Source of the DNA: Meghimatium bilineatum
Lineage: Eukaryota > Mollusca > Gastropoda > Stylommatophora > Philomycidae
DNA length: 64,000 nt
NCBI GenBank assembly: GCA_034231615.1
Contig: CM067306.1
Span: forward strand, 42,208,761 to 42,272,760
Direction: 5' to 3'
The notes under the pieces were generated by a model that made no database searches, was not told the DNA's origin, and saw only the letters and a program-made list of their open reading frames with translations. Both the position numbers and the translations under genes were made by a program. Position 1 is the stretch's first letter; each line of letters opens with the position of its first letter. Of this stretch, positions 1 to 11,348 are shown piece after piece.

Positions 1-4
1 GTCG

Positions 5-192
5 TCTTGGCACATATTTAGTGTAGACTCCTTGGGACATTTCTAGTGGAGACTCCTTGGTAGATTTCTAGTGGAGACTCATTGGTAGATTTCTAGTGGA
101 CACTTCTTGGTACATTTCTAGTGGACACTCCTTGGTACATTTATAGTGGACACTTCTTGGTACATTTCTATTGGACACTCCTTGGTACATTT
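5..192. repeat. 25-bp minisatellite
   Basis: About seven imperfect copies of a 25-bp unit built around TTGGTACATTTCTAGTGGAC. The array probably continues beyond the left edge of the window. Confidence 0.85.
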
Positions 193-1142
193 GGCGTCTT
201 GATAAACTTGATCGGTGTGTTAGTGGAATATGAAATTTCATAAGCACACTTATATACAGGCATACTACACATATCCCCCCCCCTCAATCCAACCAACGAA
301 AAATGAACAAAGGGCTCTGTAAATTTCGTCTGCAATATTACGCCAACTCTGACCCCCCTCCCACCCATGTCAACTTTTTTTTCAGACCCCCTCCTTCCCC
401 GTAACTTTTAAAGTAATTATGGAAATCCCCAAACAAATTGTCTGAGTTTAGAAGAATGTATGTTGGTCGACGGTGCCGAGCTACTGTGTCAGTGCTGTTA
501 CTGAATATGACATGGTACACAACGGGTGTGCTTTGTACACACGCGTCCTGTTTTGTCGCGATTCATTATTTCATAGGACCAAGTTACTTACTACTCTAAG
601 TCTTAACTTCCATTAAATTTTCTACAGTTGATAATAATCTCCACGCCACCTGTCGATGACCTCAGATTGAGAACAACCAAAGTATTGTCCCTTGAATACT
701 TTGTGTCTGAGACATCTCTATCCCTGACTCGTCCTGTGTAGCTATTTATAATTTCCAGAGTCCATTCCGTTGAGTCATTCACACTTTACTTCAGTGAGAT
801 TGTGGACGGAGACAGCTGCACTTAGTGGAGTAAGTGAAGTTTTCAAGATATTCCCATATTTACGTGTGACCACCATATCATTTGACCGTCAGAAAACGAT
901 TACTACTTGTGATAAATTTTGACATAAAGTATGTAACGTTGAAGTGATGGCTATGTCCATTTGATAGCAGGTCTTGACAAGAGTGCAACCTTCTGCTGAT
1001 GTTTAGATATTTTTATTAATTACTAAATGTACCAGTGTTTGGAATATCCCTACGTTGATAGGACAAAGTAGAAGTGAAAAGGCAAGAGAGAAGGTAAGTT
1101 ATCTTTTAAATATATCAGTTTATGAAAAATGATTATAGACAT
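193..1142. other. no gene recognised
   Basis: Unique-looking sequence with C-rich stretches near 275 and 355. Short open frames here show no recognisable domain. A good splice-donor-like AG/GTAAGT occurs near 1092, but no coding exon can be attached to it. Confidence 0.5.
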
Positions 1143-1412
1143 CAATAGTGTTATACATATTCACTAACTCCTCAATAGTGTTATACATATTCACTAACTC
1201 CTCAATAGTGTAGACTGTAGTTATACACATTCCTTAACTCCACAATAGTGTTATACATATTCCTTAACTCCACAATAGTGTTATACACATTCCTTAACTC
1301 CACAATAGTGTTATACACATTCCTTAACTCCACAATAGTGTTATACATATTCCTTAACTCCACAATAGTGTTGTTATACCCATTCCTTAACTCCACAATA
1401 GTATTATACACA
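1143..1412. repeat. 30-bp minisatellite
   Basis: About nine copies of a 30-bp unit containing TTATACACATTCCTTAACTC and ACAATAGTG. One unit is enlarged near 1205 and one carries an extra GTT near 1372. The unit length is divisible by three, so both strands show spurious open frames with 10-residue repeats. Confidence 0.9.
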
Positions 1413-2035
1413 TTCCAGAAGTCTTATGCGTCAGGCGGAAAGAAGCAGACATCACAGCAAAGCTGTAAATGTAAACATTCCGCTCTCTGTACTAGAAAAG
1501 AACTTCTGGAAAAGAATGCAGAATAAACAACAACTGCAGTAAAATTGTAATCCGAAAGACGGAAATTAGAACCCCAGGGTATGAAGTTTTGCTAATCACT
1601 GGAAATACACAGAAAAAAAACAAACGCACAAAGAATTCGACCACGAGGCCTTCATCAAGAACACACATCATAACAGATGACGACTAAAGGAAAGGTACTG
1701 CCAACAATCAGTGATATGCCTGTGTTGTGATCTTGATAAAGGTATTTTATTAGAAACGTCGATTTGTTTGTGTGTGCAGGATTAGTAAAACTTCATTATC
1801 TTGCATTCCCAATATTCCAAGCCTGTATAATCATACGTACGACGGGAGAGGGATAAAATTGTTCTTGTAAAGATAGCTTTTCACTTTGAGTTGGATATGT
1901 TTTGGGAATAACTATTGTAACTTATTTACAAGAAAAGACCACTGCGAATTCTTTCGAAATCAGAGAATTCATTTGCTCATTTTTCGATGGCTGACTTAGG
2001 GAATGGATTCTACTGACATTGTATTACTGTATGAT
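1413..2035. other. no gene recognised
   Basis: No domain-bearing frame, RNA gene or clear repeat was recognised in this stretch. Confidence 0.45.
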
Positions 2036-2059
2036 GGATTGTATTACTGTATGATGGAT

Positions 2060-2509
2060 TGTCAATCAATCAATAAAACCCATAACCCTTCAGGGTCGTA
2101 GGGGTACCACATTGGAAGCTTCAGCACACAGAGTCCTCCAGCGAATTCTATCCTCAGCGATGCGGATGAGTGTGGAAATATCTAGCCCTGTCCATTCCTT
2201 GATGTTGTCTGTCCATGTCTTTATTTGCCCTCCTCTGCTTCTTCCACCCTCGACAGTTCCCTGCAGTATTGTTTTTGACAAGGAATCGTGCCTGCATACA
2301 TGTCCGAACCATGCTAGTTTTCGTCGTTTCACTATTGAAAGCAATGGCTCCTGGACACCTGCACACATCTCTACTTTATTTCTTACGTACACATTGGTCT
2401 TATGTTCCCTATAGGAAATTCGTAGAATTCTTCTGTAGCATTTATACTCGAAAGCCTGTAATCTTCTCTCCATGTCCGCAGTGAGTGTCCAACTCTCACA
2501 ACCATGGGT
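2060..2509 (-). mobile_element. 5'-truncated non-LTR retrotransposon (LINE) tail
   Basis: The minus strand encodes the C-terminal end of a LINE reverse-transcriptase polyprotein: a GCESWTL motif, then RLQAFEYKCYRRILRIS, KLAWFGHV and a GGRSRGGQIKTW motif. These are typical of the region after the RT domain. The fragment is flanked by a nearly perfect 24-bp duplication at 2036-2059 and 2510-2533. This supports target-primed insertion of a severely 5'-truncated copy about 450 bp long. The 3' end has an ATTGATTGATTG-like microsatellite tail. RT catalytic motifs and the endonuclease are missing, so it cannot move by itself. The clade (RTE-like or related) is a guess. Confidence 0.85.
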
Positions 2510-2533
2510 GGATTGTATTACTGTATGATGGAT

Positions 2534-2974
2534 GATGCGAAAATGTAATTTTCTTTTATTGAAACGTTTTTTAAGGACGCAAAAGAGGAATAAGGAATGT
2601 TTACGTATCCTGCCATGCATGTCACAAGTGGTGATTAAGGAAAGTCCAGATTCGGATTAGGGCCCGGGTTGAGTATCCCACACTGGAATATAGTAAAGCA
2701 ACACACACACATACCACGCTGAAGTGTGATGTGTTAGACTGAAAGGTACATATATCGCAGCCTAGTAATGACGCCAAACATACTGGTATGTGTAGGAAAA
2801 TGGCTGTCTACAATATAAGACCTAATGTTAGTTAATGTGTTACGTTGTTTAATGGCGGCGTATAGGGCAGAAGTCATGTTTCTCGGCGGCATGCATTGCG
2901 GTTCGCTGCAAGCTGTTGTAATTATTGGGTTTTGTTAATACCCATTGTCATTGTTTTGTGCTTGATAGTACTTC
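2534..2974. other. no gene recognised
   Basis: Flank between two LINE remnants, with a short CA-rich tract near 2700. Nothing else was recognised. Confidence 0.4.
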
Positions 2975-3310
2975 GTAGTGTTGTCCTGGGTCTTCCATGT
3001 TTTCGTTTTCCTGCTGCAGACCACGATAGATCTTGGTGACTAAACCTATTGTCGTCCCGATCTAAACTTAAACACATGACCTAAATACTGCCAACGTCGT
3101 CTTCTAATAATTGTTGGCATATTTTATTGTTTGGATATGTCTCTTATTGATTCATTTGTGACAAAATTTTCCCAAACTTTGTTCAGGATTTTTCATAGAC
3201 ATTTATTCTGAAATTTTCTAGTCTTTTTTCTATGGTCAGATTTCACATCCGTATGTTAATACAGGGATCAGGCAACAGTTGAACAGTTTGATCTTGATAT
3301 TTGGTCTGCC
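2975..3310 (-). pseudogene. degenerate LINE RT C-terminal remnant
   Basis: Read on the minus strand in several frames, the sequence shows a PVLTYGCE-like motif followed by a degenerate connection region and a GKRKHGRP-like basic motif. This is the usual order at the end of LINE ORF2. Multiple stops and frame changes break it. It is older and more decayed than the copy at 2060-2509. Confidence 0.65.
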
Positions 3311-3403
3311 ACATGTTAACTAGTTTACTGGATCTACTGGATAATGGGAACTCCAGCTTTTTTAATGGCTTACTTGACCATGCACAACTTAAATTACAGA
3401 AGT

Positions 3404-3792
3404 TTTACAGAATACTTGCCCATACACAACTAACCTGCATAAGTTTGAGAGAACAGCTTGACCACACACAACTAACCTAAATAAGTTTGATAACAACTTG
3501 ACCACACACAACTAACCTGCATAAGTTTGAGAGAACAACTTGACCACACACAACTGACCTGCATAAGTTTGAGAGAACAACTTGACCACACACAACTAAC
3601 CTGCATAAGTTTGAGAGAACAACTTGACCACACACAACTGACCTGCATAGGTTTGAGAGAACAACTTGACCACACACAACTAACCTGCATAAGTTTGAGA
3701 GAACAACTTGACCACACACAACTGACCTGCAGATGTTTGAGAGAACAACTTGACTATACACATCTGACCTGCATAAGTTTGAGAGACAAATG
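3404..3792. repeat. 42-bp minisatellite
   Basis: About nine copies of a 42-bp unit containing TTGACCACACACAACT and CATAAGTTTGAGAG. One copy is 2 bp short. The unit is 14 codons long, so open frames on both strands are by-products of the array. Confidence 0.92.
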
Positions 3793-3815
3793 CGAAAGAA
3801 GAATAAAAGCTACGG

Positions 3816-3866
3816 TCACCCACACACAGGTCACCTACACACAGGCCACCCACACACAGGTCACCC
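3816..3866. repeat. 15-bp minisatellite
   Basis: Three to four copies of a GTCACCCACACACAG unit directly following the 42-bp array. Confidence 0.8.
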
Positions 3867-3974
3867 ACACACCGTATCTAATTTTCAGTGATCCTCATTC
3901 TTCGTGCCACTAGTTTCAGATGAGGTAAAACAAGATAATGGTAAATGTAAGCTGAGTTATCTTCTTATTCTTCT

Positions 3975-4243
3975 TTTGCTTTCTTTCTCAAACTCCTGCA
4001 GATTAGCAGGATGTAGTCTGGAGAACGGAATGCCTTGTGTCATGGTTTGCAGCATTGCTGCGATATCTGCGCCTTTCGGCCTGACACATCCCACTTCAGC
4101 ATGGCTTTTGGTCACTGACCCTATATGGGATGGGACTACCAACTCCATCCCATAGCCTCCCTAGTCGCCTCTTACGACATACATGGAAGGTAAACTGTTG
4201 TTATGCTATGTTCCCCTCCCGGACTCCGGCAACACACGGGCTG
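3975..4243 (-). mobile_element. SINE-like dispersed repeat, family A
   Basis: This is one of many copies in the window. The family-A head carries a GCCCGTGTGTTGCCGG-like end and the tail carries GAGTTTGAGAACGAACG followed by GAA-rich sequence. In between are the conserved blocks CGACTAAGGAGG, CCCATATAGGG and GACACAACGCATTCCG. On the plus strand this copy runs tail to head, so it lies on the minus strand. It is about 270 bp long. No RNA polymerase III boxes were recognised with confidence, so SINE is a working label. Confidence 0.8.
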
Positions 4244-4257
4244 AGTTATGAATCAGC

Positions 4258-6953
4258 ATCATAACATACATCCCCCGTTCAGCTGCCTAGTCAATGGTTG
4301 AACCTGCTCATATAACACACATCCCCCGTTCAGCTGCCTAGTCAATGGTTGAACCTGCTCATATAACACACATCCCCCGCTCAGCTGCCTAGTCAATGGT
4401 TGAACCTGCTCATATAACACACATCCCCCGTTCAGCTGCCTAGTCAATGGTTGAACCTGTTCATATAACACACATCCCCCACTCAGCTGCCTAGTCAATG
4501 GTTGAACCTGTTCATATAACACACATCCCCCGTTCAGCTGCCTAGTCAATGGTTGAACCTGTTCATATAACACACATCCCCCACTCAGCTGCCTAGTCAA
4601 TGGTTGAACCTGTTCATATAACACACATTCCCCGCTCAGCTGCCTAGTCAATTGTTGAGCCTGTTCATATAACACACATCCCCCACTCAGCTGACTAATC
4701 AATGGTTGAACCTGTTCATATAACACACATCCCCCACTCAGCTGCCTAGTCAATGGTTGAACCTGCACATATAACACACATCCCCTGCTCAGCTGCCTAG
4801 TCAATGGTTGAACCTGCTCATATAACACACATTCCCCGCTCAGCTGCCTAGTCAATGGTTGAACCTGCTCATATAACACACATTCCCCGCTCAGCTGCCT
4901 AGTCAATTGTTGAGCCTGTTCATATAACACACATCCCCCACTCAGCTGCCTAATCAATGGTTGAACCTGTTCATATAACACACATCCCCCACTCAGCTGC
5001 CTAGTCAATGGTTGAACCTGCACATATAACACACATCCCCTGCTCAGCTGCCTAGTCAATGGTTGAACCTGCTCATATAACACACATCCCCCGTTCAGCT
5101 GCCTAGTCAATGGTTGAACCTGCTCATATAACACACATCCCCCGTTCAGCTGCCTAGTCAATGGTTGAACCTGCTCATATAACACACATCCCCCGTTCAG
5201 CTGCCTAGTCAATGGTTGAACCTGCTCATATAACACACATCCCCCGTTCAGCTGCCTAGTCAATGGTTGAACCTGCTCATATAACACACATCCCCCGTTC
5301 AGCTGCCTAGTCAATGGTTGAACCTGCTCATATAACACACATCCCCCGCTCAGCTGCCTAGTCAATGGTTGAACCTGCTCATATAACACACATCCCCCGT
5401 TCAGCTGCCTAGTCAATGGTTGAACCTGCTCATATAACACACATTCCCCGCTCAGCTGCCGAGTCAATTGTTGAGCCTGTTCATATAACACACATCCCCC
5501 ACTCAGCTGCCTAATCAATGGTTGAACCTGTTCATATAACACACATCCCCCACTCAGCTGCCTAGTCAATGGTTGAACCTGCACATATAACACACATCCC
5601 CTGCTCAGCTGCCTAGTCAATGGTTGAACCTGCTCATATAACACACATCCCCCGTTCAGCTGCCTAGTCAATGGTTGAACCTGCTCATATAACACACATC
5701 CCCCGTTCAGCTGCCTAGTCAATGGTTGAACCTGCTCATATAACACACATCCCCCGTTCAGCTGCGTAGTCAATGGTTGAACCTGCTCATATAACACACA
5801 TCCCCCGTTCAGCTGCCTAGTCAATGGTTGAACCTGCTCATATAACACACATCCCCCGTTCAGCTGCCTAGTCAATGGTTGAACCTGCTCATATAACACA
5901 CATACCCCGCTCAGCTGCCTAGTCAATGGTTGAACCTGTTCATATAACACACATCCCCCACTCAGCTGCCTAGTCAATGGTTGAACCTGCACATATAACA
6001 CACATCCCCTGCTCAGCTGCCTAGTCAATGGTTGAACCTGCTCATATAACACACATCCCCCGTTCAGCTGCCTAGTCAATGGTTGAACCTGCTCATATAA
6101 CACACATACCCCGCTCAGCTGCCTAGTCAATGGTTGAACCTGCTCATATAACACACATCCCCCGTTCAGCTGCCTAGTCAATGGTTGAACCTGCTCATAT
6201 AACACACATCCCCCGCTCAGCTGCCTAGTCAATGGTTGAACCTGCTCATGTAACACAAATCCCCCGCTCAGCTGCCTAGTCAATGGTTGAACCTGCTCAT
6301 ATAACACACATCCCCCACTCAGCTGCCTAATCAATGGTTGAACCTGCTCATATAACACACATCCCCCGTTCAGCTGCCTAGTCAATGGTTGAACCTGCTC
6401 ATATAACACACATCCCCCGTTCAGCTGCCTAGTCAATGGTTGAACCTGCTCATATAACACACATCCCCCGCTCAGCTGCCTAGTCAATGGTTGAACCTGC
6501 TCATATAACACACATCCCCCGTTCAGCTGCCTAGTCAATGGTTGAACCTGCTCATATAACACACATCCCCCGCTCAGCTGCCTAGTCAATGGTTGAACCT
6601 GCTCATATAACACACATCCCCCGTTCAGCTGCCTAGTCAATGGTTGAACCTGCTCATATAACACACATCCCCCGCTCAGCTGCCTAGTCAATGGTTGAAC
6701 CTGCTCATATAACACACATCCCCCGTTCAGCTGCCTAGTCAATGGTTGAACCTGCTCATATAACACACATCCCCCGTTCAGCTGCCTAGTCAATGGTTGA
6801 ACCTGCTCATATAACACACATCCCCTGCTCAGCTGCCTAGTCAATGGTTGAACCTGCTCATATAACACACATCCCCCGTTCAGCTGCCTAGTCAATGGTT
6901 GAACCTGCTCATATAACACACATCCCCCGTTCAGCTGCCTAGTCAATGGTTGA
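4258..6953. repeat. 51-bp minisatellite, about 53 copies
   Basis: A long array of a 51-bp unit containing CAGCTGCCTAGTCAATGG, TTGAACCTGCTCATATAAC and ACACATCCCCCG. Variant units (for example TTGTTGAGCCTGTTC near 4650, 4905 and 5465, each followed by the same run of variants) recur in order, so local blocks have been amplified. The unit is 17 codons long. The minus strand therefore reads open for about 960 codons of a 17-residue repeat, but that frame begins with TTG and has no recognisable domain. I treat it as a non-coding array. Confidence 0.95.
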
Positions 6954-7077
6954 TCAGAAACCTGATTACTAGCGTCGTCTACAGCACGTGTTGACTTTCC
7001 TTGATCAAGACTAGGCTCCAGTTTAAAGACCTGTGCACAGAAAGGTAAACATGACCTGAAAAGCGAATTTGTATTAT

Positions 7078-7215
7078 TTCTGTGCATTTCGTTGGGCCGT
7101 CGTCTTTTTTGGCATGCAATTCCAAATATATAACTAGGACCCAACGAAAATCACAACAATAATAAAAAAAACGTAGCGAATGAAGTTTACTTTCTGTACA
7201 GATAGAAATCTTTAC
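7078..7215 (+). mobile_element. foldback/MITE-like element
   Basis: Shares the dispersed core CCAACGAAAATCACAACAAT and the end AACGTAGCGAATGAAG with copies near 7700, 11155, 15315, 16195, 53115 and 58385. The ends form a short inverted repeat (CATTTCGTT against AACGAATG). There is no coding capacity. It is probably a small non-autonomous DNA transposon. Confidence 0.6.
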
Positions 7216-7457
7216 CGCCGTTGGTTTAGTCTCGACCTTCTCAAAGCCAATATGTCTGATCTTTCATTTGCGAGTGTTTCAGCATGCCCTGGTACCATAC
7301 TCTCTGATGTTTGCGGGTACCGTGGCAACTAAATTTATTTCAAACTGCTAATAATTAAGCTAACTCGAAACCCAGGTTTGCTGGCCATGGAGCTAATATG
7401 TCGCCTGGTCAGCTAGCGAATAACTACGCATTACGGCCGCGATAGTGTAATGAAGTC
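7216..7457. other. no gene recognised
   Basis: Spacer between an inverted pair of foldback elements. No supported feature. Confidence 0.4.
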
Positions 7458-7535
7458 ATTAAAACGTCGCGAGTGAGATTCGAACCTGCTACCTCTTGAA
7501 CACAAAGATAACGGTTAATCAATCAATGCGCCAAT
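7458..7535 (-). repeat. tRNA-like sequence (tRNA-derived repeat)
   Basis: The minus strand has a box B-like GGTTCGAATCTC and, about 45 bp upstream, a box A-like TGGCGCATTGATTG. Acceptor-stem pairing is not convincing. It is more likely a tRNA-derived SINE fragment than a working tRNA gene. Confidence 0.5.
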
Positions 7536-7699
7536 GAGATCTTTGATTTTTTGTTTTTCATTGTACTTTATCAACCACCGCAGTAGTAGTCAACCGCTAG
7601 TAGATGACATGCAGGTATAGTCATGTGTCCCCATTACGGATATCTCACACTTCATTTATACAATTATACTCTCTGTGTAGGAACATGAGCGTGTGAGGT

Positions 7700-7850
7700 A
7701 TAGAAGACATATGTACATAATTAATTAGGACTTCATTCGTTACGTTTTTTTTAAATTATTGTCGTGATTTTGGTTGGCACTATTTAAATACTTGAAGTCG
7801 CCTTCCAAAAAATAGCAATGACCGACTAACGAAATGCACTGAAATAATCA
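7700..7850 (-). mobile_element. foldback/MITE-like element
   Basis: Reverse-oriented copy of the same family as 7078-7215, including TTCGTTACGTTTTTTTT and ATTGTCGTGATTTTGGTTGG. With that copy it forms an inverted pair about 480 bp apart. Confidence 0.6.
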
Positions 7851-8229
7851 AAGTCTGCCTTTTATGTCATCTGTACACAGGTCTGTTGTACTGGGGTTAA
7901 GTCATGGCTGAACGGACATGGTTCAATCCGGTCTGCTGCCTGCTTAGAGAAGGTGAATGATTCAATCAACAGAAGTGTAGCTTGACTAAACACATGAACA
8001 AAGCAAGTGGACGTATCAGCAAATATGTCCTAGTTAGCATACAGCTCCACGGGGACGTGTGAACAATAGGAGGTCTGGGAGAAGCCAGAAGGATGAGAAG
8101 GATTAAATGAGGAAATTTAATATTAAAAAGGAATGGGAGAGAGAAAGAGAAAGGGATGGGTTTAGAGAACAAACACAGAATAGTCATTTCTCATGGTATA
8201 ACCTTTCACAGTAAGTCTCACACAAAACG

Positions 8230-8340
8230 TTCCTACTCATCACTGCGAGAGGCTGATTCGAGGATTATATTGGTCACTTTTTTAATACTTTGTGCCATCA
8301 GCCAATAAAAATCGCGGAATAGCCTCTCACAATGACTAGT
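8230..8340. mobile_element. short foldback element
   Basis: Imperfect palindrome. GCGAGAGGCT on the left pairs with AGCCTCTCAC on the right, and inside there is ATTGGTCAC against AGCCAATAAAAAT. It is related in plan to the elements near 35540, 56455 and 57150. Confidence 0.5.
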
Positions 8341-8404
8341 AAAATACTATTATTGTGGAAAGGTCATGCAGTTGTGCCACTGTTTAAAGCTTAGCTGCGA
8401 TATC

Positions 8405-8545
8405 TAGTGGCTCACAGGCCATGCTGAAGTCGAATGTGACAAGCTCAAAAAGACAGATATCACAGTCACGCTATAAACTGTGACAAAACGCATTCCGTTA
8501 TAATGACTACATCTTGCTAACAAGGAGTAGTTTGAGAACCATCGC
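8405..8545 (+). mobile_element. SINE-like family A, partial
   Basis: Degenerate central and tail blocks of family A: CCATGCTGAAGTCGAATGTG, GACAAAACGCATTCCG and AGTTTGAGAACC. The head is missing. Confidence 0.6.
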
Positions 8546-8655
8546 AGAATAAGAAGAGAGAATTGACAATAAGAAGATAGAATTGACAAGAAAAAGAGAG
8601 AATTGACAATAAGAAGATAGAATTGACAAGAAAAAGAGAGAATTGACAATATATG
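8545..8655. repeat. about 39-bp minisatellite
   Basis: Roughly three copies of an AAGAAGATAGAATTGACAAG / AAAAAGAGAGAATTGACAAT composite unit. Confidence 0.75.
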
Positions 8656-8907
8656 AAAATGTGAAACATACAATAAATATAACCATGTAGCATAGAATGA
8701 CATAGAAAACTGAATGGATAGATATCTCAGCATTAGAAGCCGCTCAAAAAAGGGAATCACAAGTCGTAGATGATCGACTTCGCTGTACTCAGATTTCTCC
8801 ATATTACTCTGCCTCTTTCAGTGAAGCGGCAAGCCGCCCATCGAGTGTACATTAGCTTCAAGAGATAATTCCAAAATGTCCAAAAGAATGCACTTTGTCA
8901 ACAAGCT

Positions 8908-8978
8908 GTTACGAGCCGAATACGAGCCTGTGACCTCTTGAGCACAACGCGAACGTCTTAACCAATATGCCACAGAGA
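8908..8978 (-). repeat. tRNA-like sequence
   Basis: The minus strand reads like a decayed tRNA: GTGGCATATTGGTTAAGACG for the D-arm/box A part, and AGGCTCGTATTCGG where box B would be. The mutated box B argues for a SINE relic. Confidence 0.45.
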
Positions 8979-9019
8979 TTCAATAGGTTTGATCCCCCCT
9001 CCCCCTCGCTTTCTAAACA

Positions 9020-9135
9020 TATTGGTCTTCAACACAGCACAGATCATAAGTGAACTAGCCATCTCCTTATTCGCATGTTACGACATGTGTGGCAGAATGC
9101 AGTCTATTTTTTACTCTCCATTCAAACCCCGGCAA
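9020..9135 (-). mobile_element. SINE-like family A head, degenerate
   Basis: Weak match to the head half of family A on the minus strand: CGCATGTTACGACATG, a stretch like GTTTACCTTCCACGC, and a CCCCGGCAA end. Confidence 0.35.
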
Positions 9136-9166
9136 AATATTGTGCGGTGATGCTGAATAGAAGTTT

Positions 9167-9706
9167 GTATGTCAACGGAAGTTATGTAAGCAGACGCTGT
9201 TGGAAATAATGTGTTGGTATGTCAACGGAAGTTATGTAAACAGACGCTGTTGGAACTAATATGTTGGTATGTCAACGGAAGTTATGTAAGCAGACGCTGT
9301 TGGAACTAATGTGTGAGTATGTCAACGGAAGTTATGTAAGCAGACGCTGTTGGAACTAATGTGTTGGTATGTCAACGGAAGTTATGTAAACAGACGCTGT
9401 TGGAACTAATGTATGAGTATGTCAACGGAAGTTATGTAAACAGACGCTGTTGGAACTAATGTGTGAGTATGTCAACGGAAGTTATGTAAACAGACGTTGT
9501 TGGAACTAATGTATGAGTATGTCAACGGAAGTTATGTAAACAGACGCTGTTGGAACTAATGTATGAGTATGTCAACGGAAGTTATGTAAACAGACGCTGT
9601 TGGAACTAATGTATGAGTATGTCAACGGAAGTTATGTAAACAGACGCTGTTGGAACTAATGTATGAGTATGTCAACGGAAGTTATGTAAACAGACGCTGT
9701 TGGAAC
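9167..9706. repeat. 50-bp minisatellite
   Basis: Nearly eleven highly similar copies of a 50-bp unit containing GTATGTCAACGGAAGTTATG and CAGACGCTGTTGGAACTAAT. Variants (GTGTTG against GTATGAG) segregate left to right, indicating local amplification. Confidence 0.95.
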
Positions 9707-10129
9707 TGTGTGAGAGCTCAGCGTAACTAACATTAAGGGGGCTGAGAATATATTTGGCGAGACTAATACAGGAGCCACGGAGCAGCAGTGTAATTGCTTT
9801 TATAATCATGTGCATCTGTTCGATTTCCAGTTCAGCTGCAACCGGTCTCCAGGTCGATGTGTCCTCAGGAAATGGTGCGAGGTCAAAATCTGAAAAGTAA
9901 AGACTGCAGAGCATTCAAATCATCAGATACCGTCTCTGCATTGAAGGTTGCCCTGGTAGTGCACTCTGTCTGTTCATCTCACGATATTTTCCCCCCACTT
10001 GTATTGCTGCTTACCTCTTGATCTCCGCAACTTGATTACCTTCAAGTGAGGTTTTCAACATGGTTTCATGTCTTTTAATACAAGTGTGTGTCCAAAGTAT
10101 TTAGTCTATTTGATTTGTATGTGGCATAT
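9707..10129. other. no gene recognised
   Basis: Unique-looking sequence. The short minus-strand frame at 9672-9914 starts inside the minisatellite and has no domain. Confidence 0.4.
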
Positions 10130-10285
10130 CCACGACTCTGACGGGTTATGGGTCTTATTATTATGATCCATGTTTCTGAGCCATACATAGGATATGTGTA
10201 GCCAGCATTTGATCATTCTCACTTTTTGTTTGTGATTTGCTTTTATGTTAATATTTTTCTCATGTCATTTAAAGTGTTTTAACCA
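10130..10285 (-). pseudogene. possible LINE RT remnant
   Basis: In one minus-strand frame a short stretch resembles YGSETW, the motif of the LINE region after the RT domain. The rest is too decayed to extend. Confidence 0.3.
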
Positions 10286-10329
10286 TGTTTATCCGGGTCT
10301 GTGACGGCCCGTGTACATTGTTATTAAAT

Positions 10330-10500
10330 CCAGCAGCCTCACCAAAGACGGATGTGTCGGACCATTGACGCAAATAAAACGGCGACACATCGCATTCCCA
10401 TTCTCTGGACTACATCCTGCTAGAAATCTAGGACTATTGTCCTTCTACAAGAGAGATCCATTGGGAGTTTGAGAATGAACGATGAAGAAGAAGAAGAAAC
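10330..10500 (+). mobile_element. SINE-like dispersed repeat, family B
   Basis: Family-B order: AAGACGGATGTGTCGGACC, GCAAATAAAACGGCGACAC, CTCTGGACTACATCCTGCT, AAGAGAGATCC, then GAGTTTGAGAATGAACG and a GAAGAAGAAG tail. It shares the 3' module with family A but has a different head. Confidence 0.8.
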
Positions 10501-10754
10501 CTCTTAATTGTTGATCTTATCTCTAATGGACAACTAACATAATCACCAACGATATCTACCATGACCGTCTCCAATAATGGGGTCTTAATTAATTCTGATG
10601 GAAGGGCTTCTATACCTAACGGTCTCTATCTACACAATGGATACCCATGACCCCGTGCAACTATTTTGGGTGTGTTTTCTATTCCAGTGACTCAAAAATA
10701 AAGTGTTTATATAATCTTTTATTGACATTCTTCTCTGAGGTTGAAAGCAAGAAT

Positions 10755-11103
10755 ATGTCATAGTTGGGGGTAATACACGGGTATCTAGGCACAAGGATGT
10801 ACTACGGGTGTTAATTCAGGATAACTGTTGTAAACAAACATTGCTGGGCGAGTGATACACGGATCTCTAGGCACAAGGATGTACTACTGGTGTTAATTCA
10901 GGATAACTGTTGTAAACAAACATTGCTGGACGAGTGGTACACGGATCTCTAGGCACAAGGATACACTACGGGTGTTAATTCAGGATAACAGCCTGTAAAC
11001 AAACATTGCTGGGCGAGTGGTACACGGATCTCTAGGCACAAGGATGCACCACGGGTGTTAATTCAGGATAACAGCCTGTAAACAAACATTGCTGGGCGAG
11101 TGG
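10755..11103. repeat. about 83-bp minisatellite
   Basis: Four copies of an 82-84-bp unit containing GGGTGTTAATTCAGGATAAC, AACAAACATTGCTGGGCGAG and CACGGATCTCTAGGCACAAG. Confidence 0.92.
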
Positions 11104-11154
11104 TTACAAGTAAACGTATATTATATTCTAGCCATGACTATCTACAGTATATAA

Positions 11155-11348
11155 GACCGGCACAGAACTAATTAAGCATTCATTTGTTACTTTAAAAAAG
11201 TTATTGTCAGGATTTTCATTGGTCACTATTCACATACTTGGAATCGATTGCTAAAAAATAGCTAAGGCGATTCCAAATATATAAATAGTGATCAATGAGA
11301 ATCACGACAATACTCAAAAACTTGACGAATGAAGGCTTCTTTACTTTC
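11155..11348. mobile_element. palindromic foldback element, full-length
   Basis: A palindrome about 190 bp long. The left arm (ATTCATTTGTTACTTT, TTGTCAGGATTTTCATTGGT) pairs with the right arm (ATCAATGAGAATCACGACAA, CTTGACGAATGAAGGC). The centre also folds (TTGGAATCG against CGATTCCAA). It is the most complete copy of the family. It carries no coding sequence. Confidence 0.75.

Noticed and set aside
4259-7144. 961-codon minus-strand frame as a repeat protein gene
   Set aside because: It starts at TTG, lies over a 51-bp tandem array whose length divisible by three keeps it open, and its unique N-terminus falls in a foldback element. No promoter or splice evidence.
9167-9706. CRISPR-like array
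   Set aside because: The repeats are directly contiguous with no unique spacers, and the window is eukaryotic in character.
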